Below are positions 1 through 36,261 of a DNA stretch of 64,000 bases, piece by piece. The number at the start of each line of letters is the position of its first letter. Within the stretch, counting starts at the first letter, position 1. This stretch comes from Alligator mississippiensis (lineage: Eukaryota; Chordata; Crocodylia; Alligatoridae). A program made the position numbers and the translations under genes. A model generated the notes under the pieces. The model was not told the DNA's origin, did not search any database, and saw nothing but the letters and a program-made list of their open reading frames with translations. The DNA lies in assembly GCF_030867095.1 (NCBI RefSeq), contig NC_081827.1, forward strand, positions 28,086,001-28,150,000, read 5' to 3'.

Positions 1-1860
1 TCCTCCCTACAGTTTCGTGTCATCTGCAAACCTGCTTAAGGTCCACTCTACCCCATCTTCCAGATTGTTGATGAAGATATTGAACAAAACTGGTTTCAGG
101 ACTGAACCCTGGGGCACTCAACTTGATACTGGCTGTCATCTAGACATCAAGCCAATTATAACTACCCTTTGAGCCTGATGATCCAGCCAGTTTTCTACTT
201 TATAGTCCATTCATCCAACCTGTACTTCTTTAGCTTGCTTCCAAGAATGTTGAAAGAGACCATATCAAAAGCCTTGCTAAAGTCAAGGTATATTACATCC
301 ACTGGTGTCCCCACATCCACAGAGCCAGTTATTTCATCATAGAAGGCAGTCGGGTTGTTCAAGCATGACTTGCCCCTGGTGAATCCATGCTGACTGTTTC
401 TAATCATTTTCTTCTCCAAGTGCTTAGAGAGGGATTACTTGAAGATCTGCTCCATGATTTTACTAGGGACTGAAGTTAGGGTGATCAGTCTGTAGTTCCC
501 CCAATTCTTTTTTCCCTTTCTTAAGGATGGGAATTTATATTTTGTCCTTTTCCAGTCATCTGGGACCTCTCCTGGCTGCCACAAGTTTTCAAAGATAATG
601 GCCAGTGGCTCTGCAATCACATCTACCAACTCCCTCAGCACCCACGGGTGCATTGTATCCAGCCCCACGGATTGCATGCATCCAGCTTTTCTAAATAGTT
701 CCTAACCTGTTCTTTCACCATTTTCAGCTGCTCATCTCCTCCCCAAACTGTGCTGCCAGGTCCAGTATTCTGGGAGCTGACCTACAAAAGGCATAGAGTA
801 CTTCAGCCTTTTCCACATCTGTCACTGGGTTGTCTTCCCCATCAGGAAGGGACCTACACTTTCCCTGAACTTCCTCTTGTTGCTGACATACTTGTAGAAA
901 CCCTTCTTGTTACTATTCATGTCCCTTGCTAGCTGCAACTCCAATTGTTCTTTGACCTTCCTGGTTTCATCCCTCATGCCCAAGCAAAACTTTTATATTC
1001 CTCCCTAGTTGTTTGTCCAAATTTCTACTTTGTGTAAGCTTTATTTTTGTGATCTTTATTTTTTTTGGCTCAATGAAGAGTTCCCTGCTAAACTATAGCA
1101 AGTATGACAGAAGACTAGCAGTCTTCCTGTGCATCAGGATGATGTGTTCCTGAACCCTCAGTAAGGTTTCTTTCAAGTACAGCCAGCTCTCCTGGACTCC
1201 TCTCCCCTCAGACTGACCTCCCAGGAGATCCTGCCCATCAGTTCCCTGAGTGAGTCAAAGTCTGCTTTTCTGAAATCTAGTGTCCTTACTCTGCTGTTCT
1301 CCTTCCTTCCTTTCCTCAGGATCTTGAAGTCAATCACTTTGTGGTCACTGTGGCCCATGTTGCCATCCACTACTACATTCCCCACCAATTCTTCCCTGTT
1401 CATGAGCCTCATTGGCCACTCCATCACTTGCACTAGGAAGTTGTCCCCAACACTCCCCAAAAACTTCCTTGATTGCCTGTGTACTATTGTCTTGCCCTCC
1501 CAGCAGATGTCAGGGTGATTGAAGTCCCCTATGAGAACTAGGGCCTGTGATTAAGGAAACTTTTGCTAGCTGTTTGAAGAAAGCCTCATCTACCACTTCC
1601 TCCTGGTCTGGTGGTCTATAGCTGATCCCCACAATATCACCCATGTTGCTCTCCCCCCTGACCCTAACCAAGAGGCTTTCAAAAGGCCTATCTCCAGCTT
1701 CATACTGGAGCTCTGAGCAATTGTACAGCTCTTTTATATAAAGCGCAGCTCCTCCTCTTCTCCCCTGCCTCTCCTTTCTGAACAGTGTATACGCATCCAT
1801 GACAGTACTCTGGTCATGCGAGCTCCCATCAAGTGTCTGTTATTCCAAACATGTCATAGT
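1..1860 (-). repeat. CR1-like LINE copy, endonuclease and reverse transcriptase, partial
   Basis: Minus-strand fragments of a CR1 ORF2. Endonuclease pieces lie at about 1173-1800 (RGGAALYIKELYNCSELQ, GISYRPPDQEEVVDEAFF). Reverse transcriptase pieces lie at about 195-677 (NYRLITLTSVPSKIME, QHGFTRGKSC, IYLDFSKAFD). The reading frame changes several times, so the copy is dead. Its 3' end lies to the left of the window. It sits in SLC26A4 intron 6, opposite in orientation to the gene. Confidence 0.9.
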
Positions 1861-2169
1861 TCCATGACTGTCCAAGGACTTCCAATTCTTCCTTATACTA
1901 CAACACATTAGGTTTCTAAAATTAATTGGTTTCCAAAAGAGGTCATACTTCAGCATAGAGAACTTTTCTTGTAGTTCTACTTTCTAGACGCAGGCTTAAA
2001 GAAAGGCAAGATAGATTGCCTAATAGAGGCAAGATTGGAAAAGCTATTCCTTTCAGTCTAGAATAAACTGGCATATAAACCAAAAGTAACAAGATGACTA
2101 TAACTTGGAGTAACAGGAAGAAAAGGAGAAAAGTAGGCAGAATATTTGGAAAATATTTCTGACAGTAAG

Positions 2170-2328
2170 GCAAGGTTCTTTGGATGAATCTGATATCTTT
2201 TTTTATTAGACCAACTTTAATAGTTGGAAAAAAATTTTTTAGCAATCTTTTGGGTTTAAACACCTTTTGTCAGGCTGAGGAAGTCTCTGCAGTTGGTGCG
2301 CGCTCTTCCGGGATCGAATGAATCTTTC
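2170..2328 (-). repeat. Penelope-like fragment with 11-bp target duplication
   Basis: The 159-bp insert is bounded by direct repeats CTGACAGTAAG at 2159-2169 and 2329-2339. Read on the minus strand it has GGTGTTTAAACCC flanked by CTGAC and a run of A, then CCAACT...AGTTGG and TCTAATAAAA. The same motif order recurs at 34735-35063. The layout recalls the hammerhead ribozymes of Penelope-like elements in decayed form. The family name is an inference. Confidence 0.4.
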
Positions 2329-3217
2329 CTGACAGTAAGATATTTTAAACTGTAAATAGGTCTGTACATAAGGCTAGTAACTAATAAAAACTCCCTCATG
2401 TGGGACATCTGTGTTTTGATTGGACAAAGCACAGAGAGTAATCCTAGCATTAAGGTGGGCTAAATCACCTACCAATTTTTTCCCATCTCTCTCTTTTATG
2501 GTTGTCAAAGGGTTGTACATCTACTAGAAAGCATTTTAAGGGATTAGTTATTACTCCCAAATACTGCATATTAAAGACAGGAGAACTGACTTCCTACATT
2601 AAAAATCAGTGAGTAGTGTAGCAAGTGAGGTGAGGAGATGTACACAACTGTGTAGGGCAAGAAACTTTGGGTTCTTTTGCCACTGATTTGTGTTGACCTG
2701 ACAGATTTTTTTTTTTAAACTTCTGTGCATAGATTCCCCAGGGTACTTAGGGGTTCTAACACCTAAACTTTAGGTACCTTATCACTTGCAATTCATAACT
2801 CGGGTTGAATGTGTAGTCACCCCTGTACAGTACATTGGGAAACAGGAAAATTATTGAGTATTACTTGTTACCTTTCTCTGGACCAACCCTTATACACTTA
2901 TTTATGTAATATTATCATTATGATTTTGCAAGTATATTTTAAAATTTAAACATTAAAAATTTAAACACAACAGCTGCTTGCAGACATTAAAAAACAAACA
3001 AATGATGTTTTACTTTAAACTTGACACATTTCTGTGCCAAGTCCAGAACATGCCTAGAAAAGCCTTTGCATTAGTTGGACCTAGCTTACCCAACTGATTA
3101 ACTCAGCTATGAGATAAAAGCACCAAAAAGCCCCACTAAAACACCTGATCTATACAGATGCTGCAGAGCCAGGTCAAAGTAACACACTGCTTCTTCCAGT
3201 AAAACATGTTGGGTGTG

Positions 3218-3255
3218 TTTTGTTTGTTTGTTTGTTTGTTTGTTTTTGGGGGGGT
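3218..3255 (+). repeat. (GTTT)n simple repeat
   Basis: Runs of GTTT followed by a short G tract. Confidence 0.9.
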
Positions 3256-3486
3256 AACATCTGCAAGCAGCCGATTATGTATCTGTAGGCACTACAGTGT
3301 GAACTAAAACAATAAGGACAGTTCTTGCTCTGTTCAATGCAGCAGTGATGTGTAGTGATATTGCATACCTATTGCAAGAACCCTCCTAGTCAGGGCTGAG
3401 TTCCAGTGGGAAAGTTTGAGCCCCATGAGGTGAGGTGGAGCCATAAAATATGGTAGTATCATACTCCTGACTCCAAATGGGATTGC

Positions 3487-5790
3487 AGAATTAGACATAA
3501 GGCTGAAAGAGACCTCATTGGGCGCGTCCACACATGCAAGCACGTGTGCTTGCAGCAGCTCAAATAGAAGCGGTGCAAATTTGAGCTGGGGCTTTTTGCT
3601 TCAGCGCACATGCTCGGACATGGACTTTGTTGTGGAGCAAATTGTGCCACTTGGGGCACAATAACCCTGCCTGGCTCCTCCCAGATCTTCAGTCAGGGGG
3701 AGCTAGAACCCGGGGCCAGCACCTGTACTGTTCCCAGCAGTATAAAAAGCTGCCCTAGCAAGTAGCTCAGGGCTACTAGCTCTCAGGAGCTTCTGGGGCC
3801 CAGCCAACTGGTACCTCAGGACACTACCCCTTGTGCCAGCTGGACTGCTAAAGCAGCCCTGAGAGTTCCTTGCACCCTCTACCCACTGCAGGGGTCTGGT
3901 AGTGGGGGCTGCTGCCTGGCTATGACCTGCTGTGCACCTTCCAGACTCAGATGGGGACTGCAGAGCTAGTAGAGTTATCTGCCCCTCTGGGCCAGCTGCC
4001 AGTGGACTGCGGTTGCAGGGTTGGCCTTTGTGTGGCACTACTCCCATGTGTGCCCCTACCCAGCCATCTGGGCAGCTATCACCTGGAAGATGTTCTGGGT
4101 GTTGTGGCCTGCTTTGAACTGTCAAAGCATGTCCTCCTGGCTCCATTTGGCCAGGAGGTCAGCCACAGCCAGATGGGTCCAAGGTGCCCGCTCTGAGCAG
4201 GCAGGGTCCTGCCACTGGCCTCCCTAGCAGGAATTCTGGTGTTCCCTACTGGAAAACTGAAAAATCCCTGATTTAAAAAAAAAAATAAAAAAAATCCCAA
4301 AGTCACTCTGTAAAATATCCCCAAATCCATGTTCCTCCACAAGTAAAACATAAGGCCACTATAAAGACAGAGAGCAAGAAAGAGACAGTGACCAGTTGGA
4401 CAATGTTTTATTGATATATCTGACAGTGTTAAAGCAAGTTTCTTATCATAATAATAAAGTGAACTCTAAATACATGTTTCATGAATTCATGAATACATGT
4501 TTTACTGCATTCCCACAGGGCGACGTTCCCCCAGCGGGGGGTTCAGGACTCTCACAAGGGGTACGGCCCACCAATAGGGGGTTTGACCCCCACACAAGGG
4601 GTAGGGGCCCCCAACAGGGGCCAAATGGCCCCCACAGGGGCTACCACCCCCCTTACAAGGCCCAAATACCCCACCTGGCCCCATCTCCCACCAGGTGCTG
4701 CAGCCCCCCAATGGGTGCCCCACCCATCCTCACCCCCCCAACTTGCACCCCCAGGCTCCCAAGGCTACCCCCACAACCCCAGGCACCATCACTTAAAAAA
4801 ACCCAGAAAAAAAAATGGGAATAAAAAGCCTCTGCTTACCTGAGAAGCAGGGTGGGAGGGCTCTGGGGCCTCCTGGCAGAGCCCCCCCGGTCAGCACAGG
4901 GCAGTGCAGGGGCAGCAGGGCCCGGGCTAGGGCCGCTGGGGCTGTCGGCCTGCCCTGCACTGTGTGGGCAGGGCCCCAGGCAGCCAGACGGCAGCTCCAA
5001 CTGCCGGTAAGTGCCAGGGTTTTTTTGTTTTTGTTTTTTTAAAGTATGGGGTGGGGGGGCAGGGATGGGGTGGGGCTTGGGGCGATAGGGCCAGCCCCGG
5101 CAGGGCTCGGGGGGGGGGGCAGGTGAGGGGGCTGGCGGGGAGAGGGGCCCACCCCAGCAGGGGTCCGGGGCCTCGGTGGGGGGGGGGAGGGCTGGGGGAG
5201 GGGGCAGGGCCATTGGAGGTCCCCCTCCATGGTCCCCTCCGGCACCAGGGTGAGGGGCAACCATAGAGATGCTCTGGCAGCCAGAGTGTCTCTGTGGAGC
5301 ACCCAGCCTCCGGTTGCACCACTTTTTTAAATGTCTATTTTATTTATTTATTAAGACCCCTGGATATCCGGGGGTCTAATTTTCTCCCTGGGAACATATT
5401 TTTCGTTCCTGCACGTGCCTCTTGCCCCGCCTCAAAGGGGTTTGAGGCAGGGCAAGAGGCATGTGAGCTCTCGTATGGATGCGCCCATTAAGTCATCTAG
5501 TCCAGCACCCTGTTCAAGGCAGGATCATCCCTGACAACACCATCCTAAGCAAGTGTCTGTCCTACCCTGTTCTTGAGACTTTCCAGGGATGGAGACTCCA
5601 CAGTTAGTCTGGGTAGCCTGTTCCACTGAGGCTTGACCACCCTCATAGTCAGAAAGTTCCTCCTAATTTCCAACCTCTGCCGCAGCTTGAGTCCATTGCC
5701 TCTTGTCCCCTACAGCTATCTCTGTCCTTTCTATAATTACCCTTCAGGTATTTTAAAACTGTTATCAAATCCCCACTCTGTCTTCTCTCT
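3487..5790 (-). repeat. CR1 3' end, interrupted by a DNA element
   Basis: The left piece (about 3487-3519) has the CR1 tail pattern GAAAGAGACCTCATT. The right piece (5487 to about 5790) continues with AAGTCATCTAGTCCAGC and the CR1 3'UTR. The two join exactly at the ATT target site of the inserted element, so CR1 was there first. Minus orientation, 5' truncated. Confidence 0.8.
3520..5486. mobile_element. GC-rich non-autonomous DNA transposon, 1967 bp, 3-bp TSD ATT
   Basis: Ends are GGGCGCGTCC and GGATGCGCCC (inverted), with ATT on both sides (3517-3519, 5487-5489). No transposase reading frame is seen. Each end has sub-terminal hairpins: ATGCAAGCACGTGTGCTTGC on the left, and on the right two arms, CTTGCCC-GCCTCAAA and its near complement. 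A related copy in the opposite orientation is at 28493-30606. The 3-bp duplication suggests a PIF/Harbinger-type (crocodilian Chompy-like) or CACTA-type element, but ATT and AAG are not the classic TWA target. Confidence 0.8.
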
Positions 5791-6907
5791 TCCAGACTAA
5801 ATAACTTCTTTTTTTTTTCACCTTTTCTTCATAAGTCTTGTTTGCCAGGCAGTAGGGAAGCTGAGCAAGTCCTTACTCCACAGACCATCCCTTGAGCATA
5901 TGTGTGGAGGAACTCTATTTCTTGTTAGTTAAGTGATGGGTTTTGGATATCTACATGGCATTTGATTCAGTTACACAGAGGTAGCTATTCAGTTTCTTGC
6001 CAATGTGGCTGTGTAATTGGGCTCGCATACTAGTACATACACAGAAGGCTCTACACTGGAAGTGTATGTACCAGGCTACATGCATCACCCCTTGTGGATA
6101 CATAACGGCATCTAAGGCCTGAAAAACATGGTCTGTCACAAACCCACAACTAGCATGTATTAGACACAGAAGAAAGGCAGCCCTCCCATGTTTATTCCTA
6201 ATACCTGGGGGAGAGGAAGGGAGGGCGAGGGGGCTGGGGTACTCACCATAAGGTCAGAGACACAGGTGTTAGTCCTTCCTCACTGCAACACTCTGACTTC
6301 CCAGCATAGTGCTCTAACCACCCAGCCACTCACGTATTTTCTAGGACCTTCTCTAGTACTACTTTTGAAGCTGGCCCCCTGGGCAGCCAGGAGAGCGGGA
6401 AATGTGGGGCCAGGAGGAAGAGAATGGTGACTGGTGGTTGGAAAAATGGGGGGTCTAACTTCTAGCTTAGGGCCTTACTTCCCAGTGAAGCAGAAACTTT
6501 CCCGTCTACTGTTCATTCATTTTACCCAATAACTATATTAAACCCAAGGGGTAGAGGCCCAGCTCCAAAAGGAATGCCAGAGAAGGTTTGGGGTAATGCC
6601 TGACTTGGGGTGTGATGATTAGAGCACTTGTTAAAGTCAGGGAGAGGCAGGTTCAAATGCCCTCTGGTCAAGAGTAGCTTAGAACCTGGGTTTGCACCTT
6701 TCCCGGCGAGCCACTTAGCCACTGAGCTACTGAGGTTAAAACATAGGGGGGCCCTCCTTCTCCACCATTTTGTTGCCGGGGCACATGTCCACATACATGT
6801 GTATGCAGTTGTCTATGCACACAGAGTTATGCATCCAGGAATGGAATAGCTATCTGCATGTAGGTGCCAAAAATGCCATGTAGATGACAAAAAACTGCCA
6901 CTTTGAC

Positions 6908-7226
6908 TAGGGGTGCTCAATCTCTGGCCCATGGCACCATGTCATCTGGCCTGTGGAGCTCCCCCCAGGACCAGAAATTTGGGGCAGAGGGGGGAGCACA
7001 AGTCCCCTGCTGCCAAATCTCTGGGTCCACAGGGAGCCCCAGGCCCTGTATACTGGATCCAGTATCCAATCCCAGCATGCAGGGCTGGGAATGGGCAGTG
7101 GTAGGGCCCAATCCTGGTGTGGGGGACCAGGATGTATCAGTACTGGGTTCCCAGGACTCGATCTGGCCCGCAGATGGGCCCCATGCCACTCATCTGGCCA
7201 GAGGGTCAAGAGATTGAGTACCACTG
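6908..7226. mobile_element. short hAT-like element, 319 bp
   Basis: Ends TAGGGGTGCTCAATCTCTGG and, inverted, CAGTGGTACTCAATCTCTTG. Flanks ACTTTGAC (6900-6907) and ACTTGCAC (7227-7234) agree at 6 of 8 positions, as expected for an old 8-bp duplication. Confidence 0.65.
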
Positions 7227-7980
7227 ACTTGCACAATCAAAAAGAAATAGAATTCCAGACCCAGTGTTTCCAGTGGTGACTTAGCCAATGGCCAGGTACA
7301 GGCATTCCACTTTTTCACTGGTGTAAGTGATCAAAAACTGGTGTATATACATAACAGAACAGAAGTTCATCACACACAGACTAGTTTAAAAATGATGTAA
7401 CCCAGTCTAAGATTTGCCCTCTTCCCCCTTCCCCAAAGGGTGAATGTGTGTCTACCAATCTAAACTATGCTGCTTGCAGAAAACTGTAACTTAGATCTAT
7501 TCTGCCTTGGGTTTTTTTTAAATGTCTGTACCTAGCCAGTGTTTTAAATGTGCATCTGGTAGCTGTTGCTTGAGCACCATGGATGGATATTTTTTGTGTC
7601 TGGGCAAGGAGTATGAAGCTCCATCATCTATCCTCTTTCTTCTCAAATTTTCTGAATAGAGGCGGAATCTACCCCTTGCTACTTAATATTAATTATATAG
7701 AAGTTAGAAATCCTAAGAGATCATCACAGAAAGTTCTCATGGTTCTGCTTTTTTAGGTAAGTTCCCCATGAAATCCATCCACTGATTCAGTGAAAGCTTG
7801 ATACTGCATTAAAGAAACTTGTGTTCCTAGTCAAATTCCTTAGGCCTGTATACATAAGCAAATGGAATAGGTAGCCCCTGACCACCTTTAAGGTTTTCAT
7901 GGCAGCTTCTTTGCCTGGACTATTTTCTCTCACTTAAGTGCAATTTAAAGTATCTTATATTGCCTTTGACTTTTTTTCAG

Positions 7981-32000
<24,020 letters not shown>

Positions 32001-33580
32001 AGAAAAATGGATGTTGTCATGCTGTGGACTTGTGAAACTATGTATGCACCAACATTAGACAACCAGTATCTGAACTGGGACCAGTCTTTGCATTTGAAGA
32101 AAACACTGATTTCCTTTTGTGAATTCTACAGATCTCTAGAAATGTCTACATTTTGTCTGTTGACAGAATACCCTTGAACTACTCAAAACATTTGATCAGA
32201 ACTCATTCGCAGAAGCAACCATTGTTAAAATTTGGAGGCAGATCATCATAGCTTCTAGAAACTTCAGGAGGCAAGGCTTTGCGTGGGTGACGGCTTCTAC
32301 TGGATGAACTGCATGGTTGGGATAAACTTAGATAAGCTTTCAAATACAATGCCTAGTTGAAGAATACATTGCATTCAAAAGTCTATCCCAACAATGCATT
32401 TGGTTCAATAGAAGATATCACCAACAAAAATTCTTGCCTTTTGCATATGTCTTGGACCATCATGGCTACAACATCGTTCCAACATGACAGAAATTGCAAC
32501 TAGTTTTAGGGTTGGTGGATGTAAATGACCCAATACTATGTTGATACTTATAGGAAAAAATAGCCACTTGATGGTAGCAGAACAAGGAGCAATGGTCTCA
32601 AGTTGCAGCAAGTGAAGTTTAGGTTTAGGTATTAGGAAAAACTTTCTTACTAGGAGGGTAGTAATGCAGTGGAACAGGTTACCCAGAGAGGTTGTGAAAT
32701 TCCCATCCTTGGAGATTTTTGAGACCCTGCTAGAAAAGCCTTGGCTGGGATGATTTAGTTGGGGACAGTCCTGCTTTGAACAGGGGTTTGGCCTAGATGA
32801 CCTCCCAAGATCCCCTCTAACCCTAATTTTCTATGATTCTGTGGTAACATAGTCCATAGCATTGAGAAGATTACAAATTCGTTGGATTGGTTTGTTCAGT
32901 GCCTGGCACAATTGGAGACATCTTTAGATGCTACTGTAACGTAAATAATTGATTATAATATATTCCTCGAACAAAAGCAGCAATAGGCAGTAAGAACTCT
33001 GGGCCCTGACCTGCAAAAATATCTTCAATCCCATGCAGTTGATGCGCAGAACATTATCACCCATTCAGCAAAAACATCTTTAAAAAAGTATCTATCTTGG
33101 TGATTCTTTATAAATACTCCTAGGTTTGCTTCTGTGTTTAAAGTTTTATTATAAAAAAACTTTGTTACATAATCAAAATGGAGGACAGATGAAATTTATT
33201 CATGCAAAATTAAACTTATTGTACTACTACAAAAATGATAACCACATAAAAATTGGGCTCATCAGGAGACACTATTATTTGAGAAACTTGGTTCATTAAT
33301 TTTATTTTTAGTAACCAGGCCCTACTGTTAAAGATCATAATTGATATCAAACATATATAGAAATGTTTTGACCGGGTAATATATTGCAAACTTATGATTT
33401 TTAGGGGCTAGTCTGATACTATTTGCATTATGATATTGCCTTCGTCCATAATTAGTCTGTTTGAAGGTAGAACTTTGGGAATGCTGTCTCTTCCTCATGT
33501 ATAACACACCCCTGAATAAAATCCATTTTATTTTTGAAAGGCAGAATGAAATAAAGATCCTTCCTTGAAAGCCTGGGGGG
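32001..33580 (+). other. SLC26A4: SLC26A4 3'UTR / downstream region with AATAAA candidates
   Basis: Non-coding sequence follows the stop. AATAAA hexamers at 33515-33520 and 33550-33555 are the clearest poly(A) signal candidates. A CR1 3' end lies inside it at about 32619-32842, so a long 3'UTR would include repeat sequence. The true mRNA end is not determined. Confidence 0.45.
32619..32842 (+). repeat. CR1 3' end fragment
   Basis: Plus-orientation CR1 tail: TTAGGAAAAACTTTCTTACT, GGAACAGGTTACCCAGAGAG, and the end CTATGATTCTGTG. It lies downstream of SLC26A4. Confidence 0.88.
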
Positions 33581-33700
33581 GGGAGGGGTGTGGAGAGGTG
33601 GGGAGGGGAAGGAAAGTGCCCGGTGCCAGCAGCAGCGTGCTTAAGTGCCCCTTTACTTGTGCTTTCCCCTGGCAGAAGCTGAAGTAGCAAGCACTGCTGT

Positions 33701-33794
33701 TACCATATTTTCTTGACCATAACACCTCCCCCCCCAATTTCCAGGACCTGAATTTTGGGGGGAAATATGTATTATAAGCCAAAAAAATATGGTA
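33701..33794. mobile_element. small MITE with ACCATATTTT ends
   Basis: 94 bp running from TACCATATTTTCTTG to the inverted TACCATATTTTTTTGG. The same left end is seen at 38669. Confidence 0.5.
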
Positions 33795-34734
33795 GGTTTT
33801 TCTGAAACTTGAGTAAAGTTATCAGAATCAGACCCATTATCTAATGTTGGTTTAGTGGGATATAAACTAACCCTTTCTCTCTTGTAATAGAACATATCAA
33901 AGAGACAATGCTAATGTAAGTTAGTGAGAATGCATAAATATAGTAATTTACACAGTGTTCAAGATTACAAGAAAAGCTATGCAATTTTAACCCCTAGTTT
34001 TAAAGCAATAACAGCTATGTAAGAAATGATGGTTCCCCACTGTTACTACTAATAAATACATTTAGATAGGAGAATAGTTACATTTTTAAAAGGAAGGAAA
34101 TTACCTGGGGTAAGGATGTTGCACATTTAAAACATTACAAGACATGAAATACAAAGCGGACAGAAACTGGACATTGCCACTGCATGACTCTGGGCAAGAT
34201 GGACCTGTGGTCTGACACAGTAAATAGCAGTTCTTATGTTCTTAATCCCTGCAGCACTTAGGTGCTAGCAGAACTTAACGGTTCCTATACACTTTGATCC
34301 TTTTTAGAGCCACCCCTATTTCCAGGCCTGCTGCCCTATCCACACTGTATGCAGCAAACCACTTTGTAGCCAGAGCTTCCATAGCCATAACCATTTGAGC
34401 AAGGACCCAATTACTGGCGACGTGTAGGGAGTGCATGGGGATGCATGTGAACCCCCTGAGAGCACCAGTGTACCCCCTGACTGGCTGCGCTCACTGCTTA
34501 GGCAATGGGGGGCAGGCAGGAGTGCCAGTGCCCCCCCTGCAAGCACTGGCTGATCGCTGCAGCTGCTCCCAGAAACAGATGCAGCCACTCCTGGAAGCAG
34601 GTGCAGCAGTGATTGGCTGCTGTGGCCCGTCCCAGCAGTGAGATGAGCCGCAGGGGGACACCCCCCCCACCTCTCCGCACAGCAAGATTGGCCATGGGGG
34701 GACTGGACCTATTTTTTTTTAAGTGCTATTTTAA

Positions 34735-35063
34735 CTGGGATATACAAAAACTAGGACTCTTGGTTCCAAAATGATACCTTTTATTAGACCAACTGGAAAA
34801 TGGCAAGAAAATTGTCCTTTCCTGCAAGCTTTTGGGATTAAAGTCCCTTCGTTGGTCTCTGGGAAAAGTGTAGATGGTACAAGATGGTCAAAAGTCCCCA
34901 TAGGCAGGAAATAAACTTCATTTTTGCACAGGGGGAACTGAAGATGGAAGTCTGTCCCTCTGGGTCCATGACAGTGTCTGTGAGCTGTGTTAAGTAGCTC
35001 TTTGATGTGTTGATCAGGTAGAATCCCTTCCCTGGAGATGTCAGATGGCAGGCAGGGAGGCAA
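34735..35063 (-). repeat. Penelope-like 3' fragment
   Basis: Read on the minus strand: CCAACGAAGGGACTTTAATC, CCAAAAGCTTGC, CCAGTTGGTCTAATAAAAGG. The motif order matches the 2170-2328 insert, and a weaker piece is at about 11835-11890. The family name is inferred. Confidence 0.4.
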
Positions 35064-35410
35064 AAAAACTTCCTTGTTGTTCTGTAACGAAGTTTAAAAT
35101 CCAAAATCGGCTAAAATTCGGGATTTTAACTGGGATTCATTCAGGTTTTGTTTTTTGTCTTTTTAAATTTTGTGTCTCTGGTCAAATCAGTCAAATTAGT
35201 TCTGAATTTCATCTGATGAGCAGGGCCGAGTCATTCAGGCCCATATAGCATTACCACTGGCAAGTATTTTCCCTCCAGGGCTCTTCAGCCTAGGGTTTCA
35301 GACACTCCCAAATGCATGGCAGGCTTCCTAACGCAGGCCCCAAACCCAGAGGTCTGGGGGTTCGGATGCCTCTGAGTCTTACTTGCCAACAGGCCAAAGA
35401 AGCAATAGTG

Positions 35411-35677
35411 CAGCGTTTCTCAACCTGTCGGTCTCAACCCAAAAGGTGGGGTCGCAAGAATAGATGTAAAGGTTACGAACAAACTTCAGAAATGGTTCAA
35501 CACACTTTAGAAATGGATTCTCCTTTAAAGGTGAAAAACATGACAGTGTGGCTTTTCCCATGCAAGCTGGCAGAGTTCCCCTCACCCCGCACACAGGGGC
35601 CGCGGGTCGGCAGCGAGGGGCACTGGCCATCCATGCTTACAAATGGGTCCTGGGACAAACAAAGTTGGGAACCGCTG
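35411..35677. mobile_element. hAT/Charlie-like element, 267 bp
   Basis: Ends CAGCGTTTCTCAACC and, inverted, CAGCGGTTCCCAAC, typical of Charlie-type non-autonomous elements. The 8-bp duplication is not clear. Confidence 0.6.
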
Positions 35678-36013
35678 CTAGGGCAGACCGTGGTAGGGGG
35701 CCTGTCTGCAGTGCATCGGGCCCGTCTCCACCTGCCCTACGCGACGCCATTCAAGGGGATCTGACCTCCCCGGGAAACCACCTCCTGGTCCTTCCCCTGC
35801 CCGGTAGGATGAATTCAGGGCAAAGGACGCAGGGGGTGGCATGGACGCCCCCCGGCTACACCCCCGTTAGCCTGGCTCCGACGGCCTGGTAGGCCGCGGC
35901 CAGGCTGGAGCTCTCCGCAGCAACCACGGGCGCTGTCAGACACACGCTACTTGTGCAGAGGACCGGCTGCGGAGCCAGGCGCCGCCTACGACCACCTCAA
36001 CATGGGGGGAGGA

Positions 36014-36125
36014 ACTACAGCTCCCGGCATGCACCGGGGCCAAGGCGAGGCTTGCGGGGACCTGCCGCTCCCGGCATGCACCAGGCCCGCTCCGGCGCCA
36101 GGGCAAAGCACGTTTCCCAGCATGC
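36014..36125 (+). promoter_or_regulatory. CBLL1: three ZNF143/THAP11-like motifs, about 47 bp apart
   Basis: ACTACAGCTCCCGGCATGC at 36014-36032 is close to the Staf/ZNF143 consensus ACTACA-NN-TCCCAGNATGC. Shorter matches follow: CTCCCGGCATGC at 36068-36079 and TTCCCAGCATGC at 36114-36125. The core starts are 47 and 46 bp apart. Binding is inferred from motif only. Confidence 0.65.
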
Positions 36126-36172
36126 CGCGCGGCGTGCCGTTCCGCCCTGCCCGCTCGGGTGCGCAGTGTTCT

Positions 36173-36188
36173 GGTTGCCATGGTGACC
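36173..36188 (+). promoter_or_regulatory. CBLL1: RFX X-box motif
   Basis: GGTTGCCATGGTGACC. Read on the minus strand the inner 14 bp fit the X-box consensus GTNRCC-NN-RGYAAC exactly. It lies about 160 bp upstream of the start codon. Confidence 0.6.
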
Positions 36189-36261
36189 ACTCCGCCGCAT
36201 CGCGCGCCACGGCCCCCCCCCAGCTGTCCCGCGGGCACGTCCCACCCCCTTGTTCAGCGAG

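Larger units (their letters stand above)
1861..7980 (+). other. SLC26A4: SLC26A4 intron 6, remainder
   Basis: No exon could be recognised here. The stretch holds a Penelope-like fragment (2170-2328), a GTTT simple repeat (about 3218-3255), a CR1 3' end split by a 2-kb DNA element (3487-5790), a short hAT-like element (6908-7226) and unassigned AT-rich DNA. Confidence 0.6.
32843..35899. other. SLC26A4-CBLL1 intergenic DNA
   Basis: Besides the MITE, Penelope-like and hAT-like pieces listed, it holds a GC-rich block at about 34410-34690. That block shares a module (CGTGTAGGGAGTGCATG) with 29530-29580. No gene was recognised. Confidence 0.55.

Noticed and set aside
1-7980. SLC26A4 exon 6 in the left part of the window
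   Set aside because: No match to the expected exon 6 residues was seen in any frame there.
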